From Streptomyces diastaticus subsp. diastaticus (lineage in GTDB: Bacteria > Actinomycetota > Actinomycetes > Streptomycetales > Streptomycetaceae): DNA of 64,000 bases. Position 1 is the first letter of the stretch, and the number at the start of each line of letters is the position of its first letter. The position numbers and the translations under genes were made by a program. The DNA lies in NCBI RefSeq assembly GCF_011170125.1, contig NZ_BLLN01000003.1, forward strand, positions 496,001 to 560,000. The letters run 5' to 3'. The notes below the pieces were generated by a model. It saw only the letters and a program-made list of their open reading frames with translations. It was not told where the DNA came from and made no database searches. Shown here one piece after another: positions 31,831-40,933 of this stretch.

Positions 31831-32002
31831 ATTCGCACCGTAGGCACGTCCGCCTCGGTGAGGAAAGCCCTACTATCGGGTAGTTTCGACGATTCGCGCT
31901 GTCTTGGGCCGGGGACGGCCAACGGATAGCGTGAAGCGACCGATCTCCGTGTCACCCGTCCGGGCGCCCGCCGCCCCCACCCCTCGCAGGAGCAGACCCG
32001 CC

Positions 32003-32977
32003 GTGCGTATCGCTGTCACCGGCTCCATCGCCACCGACCACCTGATGACCTTCCCCGGCCGCTTCGCCGACCAGCTCGTCGCCGAACAGCTCCACACGGT
32101 CTCGCTCTCCTTCCTCGTCGACCAGCTCGACGTCCGGCGCGGCGGGGTCGCGGCCAACATCTGCTTCGGCATGGGCCAGCTCGGCACCAGCCCCGTCCTG
32201 GTCGGCGCGGCCGGCTCCGACTTCGACGAGTACCGGGCCTGGCTCGACCGGCACGGCGTCGACACCGGCTCGGTCCGCATCTCCGAGGTGCTGCACACCG
32301 CGCGCTTCGTCTGCACCACCGACGCCGACCACAACCAGATCGGCTCCTTCTACACCGGGGCCATGAGCGAGGCCCGCCTCATCGAGCTCCAGGCCGTCGC
32401 CGAGCGGGTCGGTGGCCTCGACCTCGTCCTCATCGGCGCCGACGACCCGGAGGCGATGCTCCGCCACACCGAGGAGTGCCGCAGCCGGAACATCCCGTTC
32501 GCCGCCGACTTCTCCCAGCAGATCGCGCGGATGGACGGCGAGGAGATCCGCACCCTCCTCGACGGCGCCACCTACCTCTTCTCCAACGAGTACGAGAAGG
32601 GCCTCATCGAGTCCAAGACCGGCTGGAGCGACGAGGAGATCCTCGGCCGCGTCGGCCACCGCGTCACCACCCTCGGCTCCCGCGGTGTCCGCATCGAGCG
32701 GGCCGGCGGCGACCCGGTCGAGGTCGGCGTACCCGAGGAGGACACCAAGGCCGACCCGACCGGAGTCGGCGACGCCTTCCGCGCGGGCTTCCTCTCGGGC
32801 CTGTCGTGGGGCGTCTCGCTGGAGCGCGCCGCCCAGGTCGGCTGCATGCTCGCCACCCTGGTCATCGAGACGGTCGGCACCCAGGAGTACACCCTGGGCC
32901 GGGTCCCCTTCATGGACCGCTTCACCAAGGCGTACGGCCACGACGCCGCCGCCGAGGTCCAGGCCCACCTGGCCTGA
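32003..32977 (+). CDS. PfkB/ribokinase-family carbohydrate or nucleoside kinase
   Basis: A 324-residue kinase. The N-terminal GSIATDHLMTFPG and RRGGVAANICFGMGQLG form the first PfkB signature region that binds the sugar. The second signature, DPTGVGDAFRAGFLSGL, contains the catalytic base Asp257 and the anion hole. The GTG start at 32003 follows AGGAG. In actinobacteria close homologues are often labelled adenosine kinase or sugar kinase; the sequence alone does not decide. It is divergent from the 70-residue protein gene and converges on the cysteine desulfurase fusion across a terminator. Confidence 0.92.
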   Translation: MRIAVTGSIATDHLMTFPGRFADQLVAEQLHTVSLSFLVDQLDVRRGGVAANICFGMGQLGTSPVLVGAAGSDFDEYRAWLDRHGVDTGSVRISEVLHTARFVCTTDADHNQIGSFYTGAMSEARLIELQAVAERVGGLDLVLIGADDPEAMLRHTEECRSRNIPFAADFSQQIARMDGEEIRTLLDGATYLFSNEYEKGLIESKTGWSDEEILGRVGHRVTTLGSRGVRIERAGGDPVEVGVPEEDTKADPTGVGDAFRAGFLSGLSWGVSLERAAQVGCMLATLVIETVGTQEYTLGRVPFMDRFTKAYGHDAAAEVQAHLA

Positions 32978-32979
32978 GC

Positions 32980-33003
32980 CGCTTCGGCCGGGCGGCCGAA
33001 GCG
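32980..33003. terminator. Bidirectional terminator between pfkB-family gene and desulfurase gene
   Basis: CGCTTCGGCC (32980-32989) pairs exactly with 32994-33003 around four bases, in the 45-base gap between two convergent genes. Confidence 0.75.
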
Positions 33004-33022
33004 CCGCCCGGCCCGGCCCGCC

Positions 33023-34399
33023 TCAGACCAGCCGCCGCACCCGGTAGGCGGTGCCGCCCGCGGCCGGCTCCTCCCCGACGTACTCCTGCTCGCGCATCCT
33101 GCACCAGGCGGGGATGTCGAGACGGGCCGCCTCGTCGTCGCTCAGCACGGTCACCGTGCCGCCCACCGGCACCCGGTCGATCACCTTGGCCAGCTCGATC
33201 ACCGGGACCGGGCAGCGGCGGCCCAGCGCGTCCACCACCAGCGCCTCGGCGGCGGCCGCCGGCTCGGCGCCCGGGGCGCCGAGCCGGGCCCGCACGGCCC
33301 GGACCGCTTCCGGCAGCACCGTGAGGAAGTGGTCCACGTCGGTCGCGGGCGTCCCGAGCGGCAGCGACACCCGGACGTTCCCCTCGCTCAGCACGCCCAT
33401 GGCCCGCAGCACATGGCTGGGCGTCAGCGTCGAGGAGGTGCAGGACGAGCCGGAGGAGACGGCGAAGCCGGCCCGGTCCAGCTCGTGCAGGAGCGCCTCG
33501 CCGTCGACGTACAGGCACGAGAAGGTGACCAGGTGCGGGAGCCGGTGCACCGGGTCGCCGACCACCTCCATGTCCGCCACCACCTCCGGCAGCCGCAGCC
33601 TGATCCGGTCCACCAGCTCCCGCAACCGCACCCCTTCGGCCTCCGCCTCGGCGCGCACCGCCCGGAGCGAGGCCGCCGCAGCGACGACCGCCGGGAGGTT
33701 CCCGAAGCCGGGCGCGCGCCCCGACTCCCGCTCGTCCGCCGGGCCCCCCGGTGCGAACCGCACCCCCTTGCGCACCGCCAGCAGCCCCACGCCGGGCGGG
33801 CCGCCCCACTTGTGGGCGCTGGCGGTCAGCAGCGACCAGGGGCCCGTGACCGGACCCCAGGGGAGCGACTGGGCGGCGTCCACCAGCAGCGGGACGGTGG
33901 CCGCCCGGCAGGCCTCGGCGACCTCCTCCACCGGCTGGACGGTGCCCACCTCGTGGTTGGCCGACTGGAGGCAGGCGAGCGCGGTGTCGGCCCGCAGGGC
34001 GGCGGCGAACGCCTGGGCCGGGACCCGGCCGGTGCTCTCCACGCCGACCCGGCCGACCTCGCCGCCCGCCGTCTCGAAAAACTCCGCCGCGTGCAGCACC
34101 GAGGAGTGCTCGACCTCGGAGACGACGAGGTGGCGGCCGATCCGGCGGCGGCCGGCCAGGGCCCCCGCGATGCCGGAGTGGACCGCCTGTGTCCCCGAAG
34201 GGGTGAAGACCAGCTCGTCCGGGCGGCAGCCCACCGACTCGGCCGCGCTCTCCCGGGCGGCGTCCAGCAGGAGGCGGGCGCGGCGGCCCTCCCGGTACAG
34301 CCGGGCCGGGTCGGCCCAGCCCTCGTCGAGGGAGGCCAGGAGGGCCTGGCGGGCCGTCGGATGCAGGGGGGCGGCCGACGCCGCGTCGAAGTAGGGCAC
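33023..34399 (-). CDS. Cysteine desulfurase fused to a TusA-like sulfur carrier domain
   Basis: A 458-residue fusion. Residues 1-375 are a NifS/IscS-type class V aminotransferase: the PLP-binding Lys197 lies in SAHKWGGPPGVG and the active-site Cys320 in SSGSSCTSSTLTP. Residues about 385-458 form a TusA/SirA-type domain with the CPxP motif at Cys396 (GRRCPVPVIELAK). In other bacteria IscS passes a persulfide to a separate TusA for tRNA thiolation or molybdenum cofactor work; here both steps could occur in one chain. The start GTG at 34399 gives the normal MPYFDAA opening. It lies upstream of, and divergent from, the cytochrome oxidase operon. Confidence 0.92.
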   Translation of the reverse strand: MPYFDAASAAPLHPTARQALLASLDEGWADPARLYREGRRARLLLDAARESAAESVGCRPDELVFTPSGTQAVHSGIAGALAGRRRIGRHLVVSEVEHSSVLHAAEFFETAGGEVGRVGVESTGRVPAQAFAAALRADTALACLQSANHEVGTVQPVEEVAEACRAATVPLLVDAAQSLPWGPVTGPWSLLTASAHKWGGPPGVGLLAVRKGVRFAPGGPADERESGRAPGFGNLPAVVAAAASLRAVRAEAEAEGVRLRELVDRIRLRLPEVVADMEVVGDPVHRLPHLVTFSCLYVDGEALLHELDRAGFAVSSGSSCTSSTLTPSHVLRAMGVLSEGNVRVSLPLGTPATDVDHFLTVLPEAVRAVRARLGAPGAEPAAAAEALVVDALGRRCPVPVIELAKVIDRVPVGGTVTVLSDDEAARLDIPAWCRMREQEYVGEEPAAGGTAYRVRRLV

Positions 34400-34918
34400 G
34401 GCGCCACGCTAGCCGGGGGGCGGGTCCCGCGCCCCGGGGAGGGGGCGTGGCTCGCCGGTCCTCACATGACCGGGGTGCCGGTTCCCGTCCCCGCAGGGGT
34501 GTGGGGCGGCGGCGGGCGCGGGCCGGGCCTGATCGGGCAGCGTGCCGTGCGGCGGGCCGAAGTGGCCGGGCGCGGACGCGGCGGGCTCGGACGGGCCGGG
34601 TGCCGGCTCGCGCGGGGGCCGGGCGCTCTCGCGCGCGCCCGCGAGAGTGAAGGACAGGGCCCGCGAGTGGGCCGGGGGAGTGGAGTGCGTGGGCGAAAGG
34701 GGTGTCAGATCGGGGGACGAGGCCGGGATTCCGCCCGGATTCCACCCCTTCGGGGTGCGGCTCGGCGCGTTGGGCACCCTCCCCGCGCGACCCCAAATTG
34801 AGTCCAGTAGGGTTTGGTCCGCATAAACATCCAATCCCCTGCCCGCCGCAGGGCCGGCGACCGACCAGCGTGAAGGCCGCACCCGACCGCGCGGGCGAGA
34901 CTCTCGGGAAGGCGCTAC
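34400..34918. other. Long intergenic region upstream of ctaC
   Basis: About 520 bases between divergent genes with no credible gene; frames are purine-rich GC translations. A probable ctaC promoter sits at 34798-34827. The stretch 34440-34780 is unexplained. Confidence 0.5.
34798..34827 (+). promoter_or_regulatory. Putative ctaC-ctaD-ctaF promoter
   Basis: TTGAGT (34798-34803), an 18-base spacer and CATAAA (34822-34827), in a local AT-rich patch. The leader to the GTG would be about 85 bases. Confidence 0.4.
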
Positions 34919-35884
34919 GTGAGTCCCAACGGCTCCGACCGCTCGTCGCGGCGCCCGATGCGGCGGAAGCTGCCGCAGGTGCTGACTGCGGGCCTGATCC
35001 TGGCAACCGCCACCGGTTGCACATACGAGGACTTCCCCCGTCTTGGTATGCCCACCCCGGTGACCGAAGAGGCACCGATCATCCTCTCCCTCTGGCAGGG
35101 CTCCTGGGCGGCGGCGCTCGTCACGGGTGCCCTCGTCTGGGCGTTGATCCTCTGGGCCTGCTTCGCCTACCGGCGCAGCCGGACCAAGATCGAGGTACCT
35201 CCGCAGACCCGGTACAACATGCCTCTCGAGGCGCTGTACACCGTGGTCCCCGTCCTCATCGTGTCGGTGTTCTTCTTCTTCACCGCCCGCGACGAGTCGA
35301 AGATCCTCTCGCTCTCCGAGAAGCCGACCCACACCATCAACGTGGTCGGCTTCCAGTGGAGCTGGGCCTTCAACTACATCGAGGACGTGGACGGCGAGAC
35401 CGCAACCGGCGACGCGCGGACCAACCCCGACCTGGCGGCCATTCCGGACCGCTTCAAGAAGGCGTTCCCCGAGGGGGCGGAGGGCGTCCACGCCGTCGGC
35501 ACCCCCGGCGAGCGCAACCCGCAGAACGGCAACCCGGGTCCGACCCTCTGGCTCCCCAAGGGCGAGAAGGTCCGCTTCGTGCTGACCTCGCGGGACGTCA
35601 TCCACTCGTTCTGGGTGGTGCCGTTCCTGATGAAGCAGGACGTCATCCCGGGCCACACCAACGCCTTCGAGGTGACCCCCGAGAAGGAGGGCACCTACAT
35701 GGGCAAGTGCGCCGAGCTCTGCGGCGTGGATCACTCCCGCATGCTCCTGAACGTCAAGATCGTTTCTCCCGAGCGCTACCAGAAGCATCTGGAGGAGCTC
35801 CGTGAGAAGGGCCAGACCGGGTACGTCCCGGCGGGCATCGAGCAGACGGACCCGGCCAGGAACTCGGAGAAGAACCAACTGTGA
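34919..35884 (+). CDS. ctaC: Cytochrome c oxidase subunit II
   Basis: A 321-residue lipoprotein subunit of the aa3-type oxidase that receives electrons from the cytochrome bc1 complex through its CuA centre. A signal peptide ends in a lipobox with Cys34 (LATATGC). Two membrane helices follow (about 65-85 and 105-125), then the extracytoplasmic cupredoxin domain with the CuA ligands Cys264, Cys268, His272 and Met275 in [12 protein letters not shown] and an earlier His in DVIHSFWV. An aromatic electron-entry stretch (FQWSWAF) is present. The start GTG has GGAAGG six bases upstream. Its stop overlaps the ctaD start by four bases. Confidence 0.97.
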   Translation: MSPNGSDRSSRRPMRRKLPQVLTAGLILATATGCTYEDFPRLGMPTPVTEEAPIILSLWQGSWAAALVTGALVWALILWACFAYRRSRTKIEVPPQTRYNMPLEALYTVVPVLIVSVFFFFTARDESKILSLSEKPTHTINVVGFQWSWAFNYIEDVDGETATGDARTNPDLAAIPDRFKKAFPEGAEGVHAVGTPGERNPQNGNPGPTLWLPKGEKVRFVLTSRDVIHSFWVVPFLMKQDVIPGHTNAFEVTPEKEGTYMGKCAELCGVDHSRMLLNVKIVSPERYQKHLEELREKGQTGYVPAGIEQTDPARNSEKNQL

Positions 35885-37617
35885 GCATCCTCAACGAACC
35901 CCAGGGTGACGCCGCAGCTGACGACTCGTACGAGAACGAGCTGCCGGTTCGCCGCAAGCAGCCGGGCAATGTCGTCGTGAAGTGGCTGACCACCACCGAT
36001 CACAAGACGATCGGCACGCTGTACCTGGTCACCTCTTTCATCTTCTTCATCATCGGCGGCCTGATGGCCCTGGTGATGCGCGCCGAGCTGGCCAGGCCCG
36101 GTACGCAGCTCATCTCGAACGAGCAGTTCAACCAGGCGTTCACGATGCACGGCACGATCATGCTGCTGATGTTCGCGACGCCCCTCTTCAACGGTTTCGC
36201 GAACTGGATCATGCCGCTCCAGATCGGCGCGCCCGACGTGGCGTTCCCGCGGCTGAACATGTTCGCCTACTGGCTCTACCTCTTCGGCTCGCTGATCGCG
36301 GTGGCCGGCTTCCTCACCCCGCAGGGTGCGGCCGACTTCGGCTGGTTCGCCTACTCCCCGCTGTCGGACGCCGTCCGCTCGCCGGGTGTCGGCGCCGACA
36401 TGTGGATCATGGGCCTGGCCCTCTCGGGCTTCGGCACGATCCTCGGTTCGGTCAACTTCATCACCACGGTCATCTGCATGCGCGCGCCCGGCATGACGAT
36501 GTTCCGTATGCCGATCTTCACCTGGAACGTCCTGCTCACCGGTGTCCTGGTGCTGCTGGCCTTCCCGGTCCTCGCCGCCGCGCTGTTCGCCCTGGAGGCG
36601 GACCGCAAGTTCGGGGCGCAGATCTTCAGTCCGGAGAACGGCGGAGCACTGCTCTGGCAACACCTCTTCTGGTTCTTCGGACACCCAGAGGTGTACATCA
36701 TCGCCCTGCCGTTCTTCGGCATCGTCTCCGAGATCATCCCGGTGTTCTCGCGGAAGCCGATCTTCGGCTACATGGGTCTGGTCGGCGCGACCATCGCGAT
36801 CGCCGGTCTGTCCGTGACGGTGTGGGCGCACCACATGTATGTCACCGGCGGTGTGCTGCTGCCGTTCTTCTCCTTCATGACCTTCCTGATCGCGGTACCG
36901 ACCGGTGTGAAGTTCTTCAACTGGGTCGGCACCATGTGGAAGGGCTCCTTGTCCTTCGAGAACCCGATGCTGTGGTCGGTCGGCTTCCTGGTCACCTTCC
37001 TCTTCGGTGGCCTGACCGGCGTCATCCTGGCCTCCCCGCCGCTGGACTTCCACGTCTCGGACTCGTACTTCGTCGTCGCGCACTTCCACTACGTCGTCTT
37101 CGGCACCGTGGTCTTCGCGATGTTCGCCGGATTCCACTTCTGGTGGCCGAAGTTCACCGGCAAGATGCTGGACGAGCGGCTCGGCAAGATCACCTTCTGG
37201 ACGCTGTTCGTCGGCTTCCACGGGACCTTCCTGGTCCAGCACTGGCTGGGCGCCGAGGGCATGCCCCGCCGGTACCCGGACTACCTGGCCGCCGACGGCT
37301 TCACCGCCCTGAACACGGTCTCCACGATCAGCTCGTTCCTGCTCGGCCTGTCGATGCTGCCGTTCTTCTACAACATCTGGAAGACGGCCAAGTACGGCAA
37401 GAAGATCGAGGTGGACGACCCGTGGGGCTACGGCCGTTCGCTGGAGTGGGCGACCTCCTGCCCGCCGCCGCGGCACAACTTCCTCACCCTGCCGCGCATC
37501 CGCTCGGAATCCCCGGCGTTCGACCTGCATCACCCTGAGATCGCCGCCATGGACCACCTTGAGGACCACGACCCGCAGCCCAAGGCCGTCGCGGGCACCA
37601 AGGAGGCAGGCAAGTGA
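35881..37617 (+). CDS. ctaD: Cytochrome c oxidase subunit I
   Basis: A 578-residue, twelve-helix catalytic subunit that reduces oxygen and pumps protons. Ligands are visible: His90 in FTMHGT for haem a, His268 with Tyr272 in HPEVY (CuB and the His-Tyr crosslink), His317 and His318 in WAHHMYVTG (CuB), and His401 and His403 in AHFHYVVFG (haem a3 and haem a). The K-channel and D-channel regions look normal for the A1 family. GTG overlaps the ctaC stop, and its own stop overlaps ctaF, so ctaC-ctaD-ctaF are tightly coupled. Confidence 0.98.
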   Translation: MSILNEPQGDAAADDSYENELPVRRKQPGNVVVKWLTTTDHKTIGTLYLVTSFIFFIIGGLMALVMRAELARPGTQLISNEQFNQAFTMHGTIMLLMFATPLFNGFANWIMPLQIGAPDVAFPRLNMFAYWLYLFGSLIAVAGFLTPQGAADFGWFAYSPLSDAVRSPGVGADMWIMGLALSGFGTILGSVNFITTVICMRAPGMTMFRMPIFTWNVLLTGVLVLLAFPVLAAALFALEADRKFGAQIFSPENGGALLWQHLFWFFGHPEVYIIALPFFGIVSEIIPVFSRKPIFGYMGLVGATIAIAGLSVTVWAHHMYVTGGVLLPFFSFMTFLIAVPTGVKFFNWVGTMWKGSLSFENPMLWSVGFLVTFLFGGLTGVILASPPLDFHVSDSYFVVAHFHYVVFGTVVFAMFAGFHFWWPKFTGKMLDERLGKITFWTLFVGFHGTFLVQHWLGAEGMPRRYPDYLAADGFTALNTVSTISSFLLGLSMLPFFYNIWKTAKYGKKIEVDDPWGYGRSLEWATSCPPPRHNFLTLPRIRSESPAFDLHHPEIAAMDHLEDHDPQPKAVAGTKEAGK

Positions 37618-38012
37618 AGATCCAGGGCAAGATGTTCCTCTGGCTGAGCGCCTTCCTCCTGCTCGTCGCGGTGGTGTACGGCCTCTGGTCGCGGGAGCCG
37701 GTGGGTACGACGGCGCTCTTCCTCGCCTTCGGCCTCTCCGTCATGGTCGGCTTCTACCTGGCGTTCACCGCCCGGCGGGTCGACGCGATGGCGCAGGACG
37801 ACAAGGAGGGGGAGGTCGCGGACGAGGCCGGCGAGGTGGGCTTCTTCAGCCCGCACAGCTGGCAGCCGCTCTCGCTGGGCATCGGCGGTTCCCTCATGTT
37901 CCTGGGCGTCGTCTTCGACTGGTGGCTGATGTTCTTCGCCTTCCCGATGCTGCTCATCGGCCTCTGGGGATGGATCTACGAGTACTACCGCGGCGAGAAC
38001 CAGAACCAGTGA
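37614..38012 (+). CDS. ctaF: Cytochrome c oxidase subunit IV, actinobacterial type
   Basis: A 132-residue protein with four membrane helices ([39 protein letters not shown] and two in the C-terminal part including [19 protein letters not shown]) separated by an acidic loop. This is the small actinobacterial subunit that packs in the bc1-aa3 supercomplex. GTG at 37614 overlaps the ctaD stop; AGGAGG lies just upstream. A terminator follows at 38044-38086. Confidence 0.96.
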   Translation: MKIQGKMFLWLSAFLLLVAVVYGLWSREPVGTTALFLAFGLSVMVGFYLAFTARRVDAMAQDDKEGEVADEAGEVGFFSPHSWQPLSLGIGGSLMFLGVVFDWWLMFFAFPMLLIGLWGWIYEYYRGENQNQ

Positions 38013-38043
38013 CACCTCGCTGAACCCCGCCGCCCCGGCGGCC

Positions 38044-38086
38044 CGTCAGGCCCGGCACCTCCCTCGCGGAGGGGCCGGGCCTGACG
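38044..38086 (+). terminator. Terminator of the ctaCDF operon
   Basis: A 13-base perfect outer stem (38044-38056 with 38074-38086) with a second inner stem CCTC/GAGG, 32 bases past ctaF. Confidence 0.85.
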
Positions 38087-38153
38087 GCGTTCGCCGCACC
38101 CGAACGGCTCAACCCGCCGGGCCGCGCCCCGCATCCGTTCCTACGGTGTGGGC

Positions 38154-39416
38154 ATGAGCCACACTCCGCGAATCCGTACGGTTCTGAGCTGCACCGTGCT
38201 GGTGGTCGCCCTCGGGGCCGGGGCCACGGCATGTGGAAGCTCCGAGACCCACCCGCTCGCCGCCGCGCCGTACGACGCGGCCCAGGACGTCGCCATCAGC
38301 GCCGGCGGCCGGAAGAAGGCCGACCCGGACAAGCCCCTGGAGGTCACCGCCACGGGCAAGGGGCGGCTGACCGACGTCGTCGCCGTCGACGCCTCCGGGC
38401 GCCGGGTGGCCGGCGAACTCTCCGCCGACGGCACGCGCTGGCGCACCACCGGCCCGCTCGCCGCCGGAGCCCGCTACACCGTCACCGCCTCCACGGAGAA
38501 CGGCGAGGGCGGCCCAGGACGGCGCACGATGACCTTCGACACGGCCGCCCAGGGCAAGAGCAAGGACTCCCGCCTCAAGGTCGCCTTCGGCCCCCAGAAG
38601 GGCACCTACGGCGTCGGGCAGCCGATCGTCGCCGAGCTCAGTGCCCCCGTCGAGGACCGCGAGGCTCGCGCGGTCGTCGAGAACTCGCTGAAGGTCACCT
38701 CGGAACCGGCCGTGGAGACCGGTGGCTGGTACTGGGTGGACAGCAAGACGCTGCACTACCGGCCCAAGGAGTACTGGCCCGCCAACGCCACCGTGACGGC
38801 CCGCAGCGAACTCGGCGGCGTCCGGGTCACGGACAAGGTCCGCGGGGCCCCGGGCAAGCCCCTGACGATCCGCACGGGCAGCAGGATGGAGGCCGTCGTC
38901 GACGCCTCGGCCCACGTCATGACGGTGTTCAAGGACGGCGAGGAACTCACCACCGTCCCGGTCACCGCCGGCAAGCCGGGCTTCTCCACCCGCAACGGCG
39001 TCAAGGTGGTGCTCGGCAAGGAGTACTTCGTCCGGATGCGCGGCACCACCGTGGGCATCGCCGCCGGCAGCTCGGAGTCGTACGACCTGCCCGTGTACTA
39101 CGCGACCCGGGTCACCTGGAGCGGCGAGTACGTGCACGCGGCGCCCTGGTCGGCAGACGCGCACGGCTCGGCCAACGTCAGCCACGGCTGCGTGGGCATG
39201 AGCACCCGCAACGCCGCCTGGTTCTTCGAGACCGTCCGCGAGGGCGACCTGGTGCGCGTGGTCAACAGCATCGGCGAGGACATGGACCCGTTCGGCAACG
39301 GCTACGGCGACTGGAACGTCGACTGGGCCGACTGGAAGGCCGGCAGCGCCAACGCCCCCGAGGCGCCGCCCGGCAAGGCCCCCGGGCCCGCCGATCGCCT
39401 CAGTCCCCGGATCTGA
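38154..39416 (+). CDS. L,D-transpeptidase lipoprotein (YkuD domain)
   Basis: A 420-residue secreted lipoprotein that forms 3-3 crosslinks in peptidoglycan. A signal peptide runs to a lipobox-like ATAC with Cys27. Two Ig-like domains occupy about 45-250, as in mycobacterial LdtMt2. The catalytic YkuD domain follows at about 250-375, with Cys346 in the VSHGCVGMSTRNA motif and an upstream His region (GEYVHAAPW). The tail is Pro/Ala-rich. ATG at 38154 is used; an in-frame GTG six bases earlier is possible, and neither has a strong ribosome-binding site. It sits between the two respiratory operons, with its own terminator. Confidence 0.95.
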   Translation: MSHTPRIRTVLSCTVLVVALGAGATACGSSETHPLAAAPYDAAQDVAISAGGRKKADPDKPLEVTATGKGRLTDVVAVDASGRRVAGELSADGTRWRTTGPLAAGARYTVTASTENGEGGPGRRTMTFDTAAQGKSKDSRLKVAFGPQKGTYGVGQPIVAELSAPVEDREARAVVENSLKVTSEPAVETGGWYWVDSKTLHYRPKEYWPANATVTARSELGGVRVTDKVRGAPGKPLTIRTGSRMEAVVDASAHVMTVFKDGEELTTVPVTAGKPGFSTRNGVKVVLGKEYFVRMRGTTVGIAAGSSESYDLPVYYATRVTWSGEYVHAAPWSADAHGSANVSHGCVGMSTRNAAWFFETVREGDLVRVVNSIGEDMDPFGNGYGDWNVDWADWKAGSANAPEAPPGKAPGPADRLSPRI

Positions 39417-39436
39417 GCGCGTGGCGCGCCCGACAC

Positions 39437-39479
39437 GCCGCGAGGGGCGGCCCGGATCCTCCGGGCCGCCCCTCGCGGC
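39437..39479. terminator. Bidirectional terminator between the L,D-transpeptidase and pseudo-receiver genes
   Basis: A 20-base perfect stem: 39437-39456 with 39460-39479, minimal loop. It lies between convergent genes. Confidence 0.88.
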
Positions 39480-39537
39480 ACCTGCCGACCGGCCGGAGCG
39501 AGGAAGATCACTCTTACGGGTGGCCCCGCGCCGGAGA

Positions 39538-39939
39538 TCAGGCGGTGACGGGCTTGCGCGGCCGCAGCAGAGCCGCCAGCGCCTCGGCGAACTCCACCGG
39601 CTCCACCGGCAGCGTCACCGCCGCGTCGGCGCGGCTCCAGGTGGCCAGCCAGGCGTCCTGGGGACGGCCCATCAGCAGCAGCACCGGCGGGCACTGGAAG
39701 ATCTCGTCCTTGAGCTGCCTGCACACGCCCATGCCTCCCACCGGGGAGGTCTCGCCGTCCAGCACGCAGGCGTCCACGCCGCCGTGCTCCAGCTCCCGGA
39801 GGACGGCCGGGAGGGTCGCGCACTCCACGTACCGCACCGGCGGGACGTCCGCCGCCGGCCTGCGGCCCGCCGCCAGCCGGACCTGCTCGCGGGTGGCGGA
39901 ATTGTCGCTGTAGACCAGCACCGTGGCGGTCGCCTGCAT
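39538..39939 (-). CDS. Stand-alone pseudo-receiver protein
   Basis: A 133-residue response-regulator receiver fold without an output domain: TATVLVYSDNSATREQVRLA, ACVLDGETSPVGGMGVCRQL, PPVLLLMGRPQDAW, then VTLPVEPVEFAEALAALL. Asp61 stands where the phosphorylation site belongs, but the usual acidic pair is reduced to one residue (Asp12) and the switch lysine (KP) is replaced (VTLPVEP), so it may not be phosphorylated normally. ACGGAGG precedes the ATG at 39939. No kinase is adjacent. It is divergent from ctaE, so a link with the respiratory genes is possible but unproven. Confidence 0.85.
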   Translation of the reverse strand: MQATATVLVYSDNSATREQVRLAAGRRPAADVPPVRYVECATLPAVLRELEHGGVDACVLDGETSPVGGMGVCRQLKDEIFQCPPVLLLMGRPQDAWLATWSRADAAVTLPVEPVEFAEALAALLRPRKPVTA

Positions 39940-40227
39940 GGTTCCTCCGTGACGTCGGTGTCTTCGGGCCCTGAGGTCTTGCCACCCCCGGCCGGCCCGC
40001 CCCGCGGGGCGTACGGGGCCGTTCCGGAGGCCGTGCGGCACCGGCCCGCCACCAGGCCGCACCGGGCTCGCCCGGGGGCCGCCCGGGGGGCGGGGCCGAT
40101 GCGCGGATGCTACTCCGTCCGACACCTCGTCAACACCGGTGCGACAGGCCAGGCGATGGGCCGTTCGAGCTGGACAGGACGGGCTGACACTCCGAACAGC
40201 ACCCCCCGGGGTGAGGGCGGGATAAGG

Positions 40228-40246
40228 GACCGACATAATGTCGGTC
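40228..40246 (+). promoter_or_regulatory. Perfect 19-bp palindrome spanning the ctaE start codon
   Basis: GACCGACATAATGTCGGTC has 9-base arms around one A, and the ctaE ATG (40238-40240) lies inside the right arm. As RNA it could fold and hide the start codon, though a one-base loop would force inner pairs to open. As DNA it could be an operator. Which applies is not known. Confidence 0.6.
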
Positions 40247-40858
40247 GTGGCGACAGCAACGACAGTAGAAACAGGGCACGCGCACCCGACGGTCAATCGG
40301 CCGAACCTCACCAGTGTGGGCACCATCATCTGGCTGAGTTCCGAGCTGATGTTCTTCGCGGCCCTCTTCGCGATGTACTTCACCCTGCGATCGGTGACCG
40401 GTCCCGACTTCTGGGGAGCCAAGGCGGAGAGCCTGACCTTCCCGTTCGCGCTCGGGAACACCTCCATCCTGGTGCTCTCCTCAGTCACCTGCCAGCTCGG
40501 CGTCTTCGCCGCCGAGCGGGGGGACGTGAAGAAGCTCCGGATGTGGTTCATCGTGACCTTCATCATGGGCGCGATCTTCATCGGAGGGCAGGTCTTCGAA
40601 TACGCGGAACTGGTCAAGCACGAGGGGCTCACCATCTCCTCGGACGCGTACGGCTCCGCGTTCTACCTGACCACCGGCTTCCACGGACTGCACGTGCTGG
40701 GCGGCCTGATCGCCTTCCTTGCCGTCCTCGGCCGCACCTACGCGGCCAGGAGGTTCACCCACGAACAGGCCACGTCCGCCATCGTCGTGTCCTACTACTG
40801 GCACTTCGTCGATGTCGTCTGGATCGGCCTCTTCGCCACGATCTACATGATCAAGTAA
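40238..40858 (+). CDS. ctaE: Cytochrome c oxidase subunit III
   Basis: A 206-residue, five-helix subunit of the aa3 oxidase, the short actinobacterial form. Marks include [59 protein letters not shown] and [20 protein letters not shown], which carry the conserved Glu and His residues of the subunit. It lies apart from ctaC-ctaD-ctaF but directly ahead of qcrCAB, so the oxidase and bc1 complex genes are co-transcribed. The start ATG is embedded in the palindrome at 40228-40246; an in-frame GTG at 40247 is a possible internal alternative. Confidence 0.97.
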   Translation: MSVVATATTVETGHAHPTVNRPNLTSVGTIIWLSSELMFFAALFAMYFTLRSVTGPDFWGAKAESLTFPFALGNTSILVLSSVTCQLGVFAAERGDVKKLRMWFIVTFIMGAIFIGGQVFEYAELVKHEGLTISSDAYGSAFYLTTGFHGLHVLGGLIAFLAVLGRTYAARRFTHEQATSAIVVSYYWHFVDVVWIGLFATIYMIK

Positions 40859-40869
40859 TTAGGTCTCGT

Positions 40870-40883
40870 ACTTCGTACGAAGT
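40870..40883. promoter_or_regulatory. 14-bp perfect palindrome between ctaE and qcrC
   Basis: ACTTCGTACGAAGT, 11 bases after the ctaE stop and 50 bases before the qcrC start. It could be an operator for an internal promoter or an mRNA processing signal. No function is known to me. Confidence 0.4.
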
Positions 40884-40933
40884 CCCACTGCCCAGAAGCA
40901 TCGACGCAGAAGATCCTGACACCGGGGTAATCC

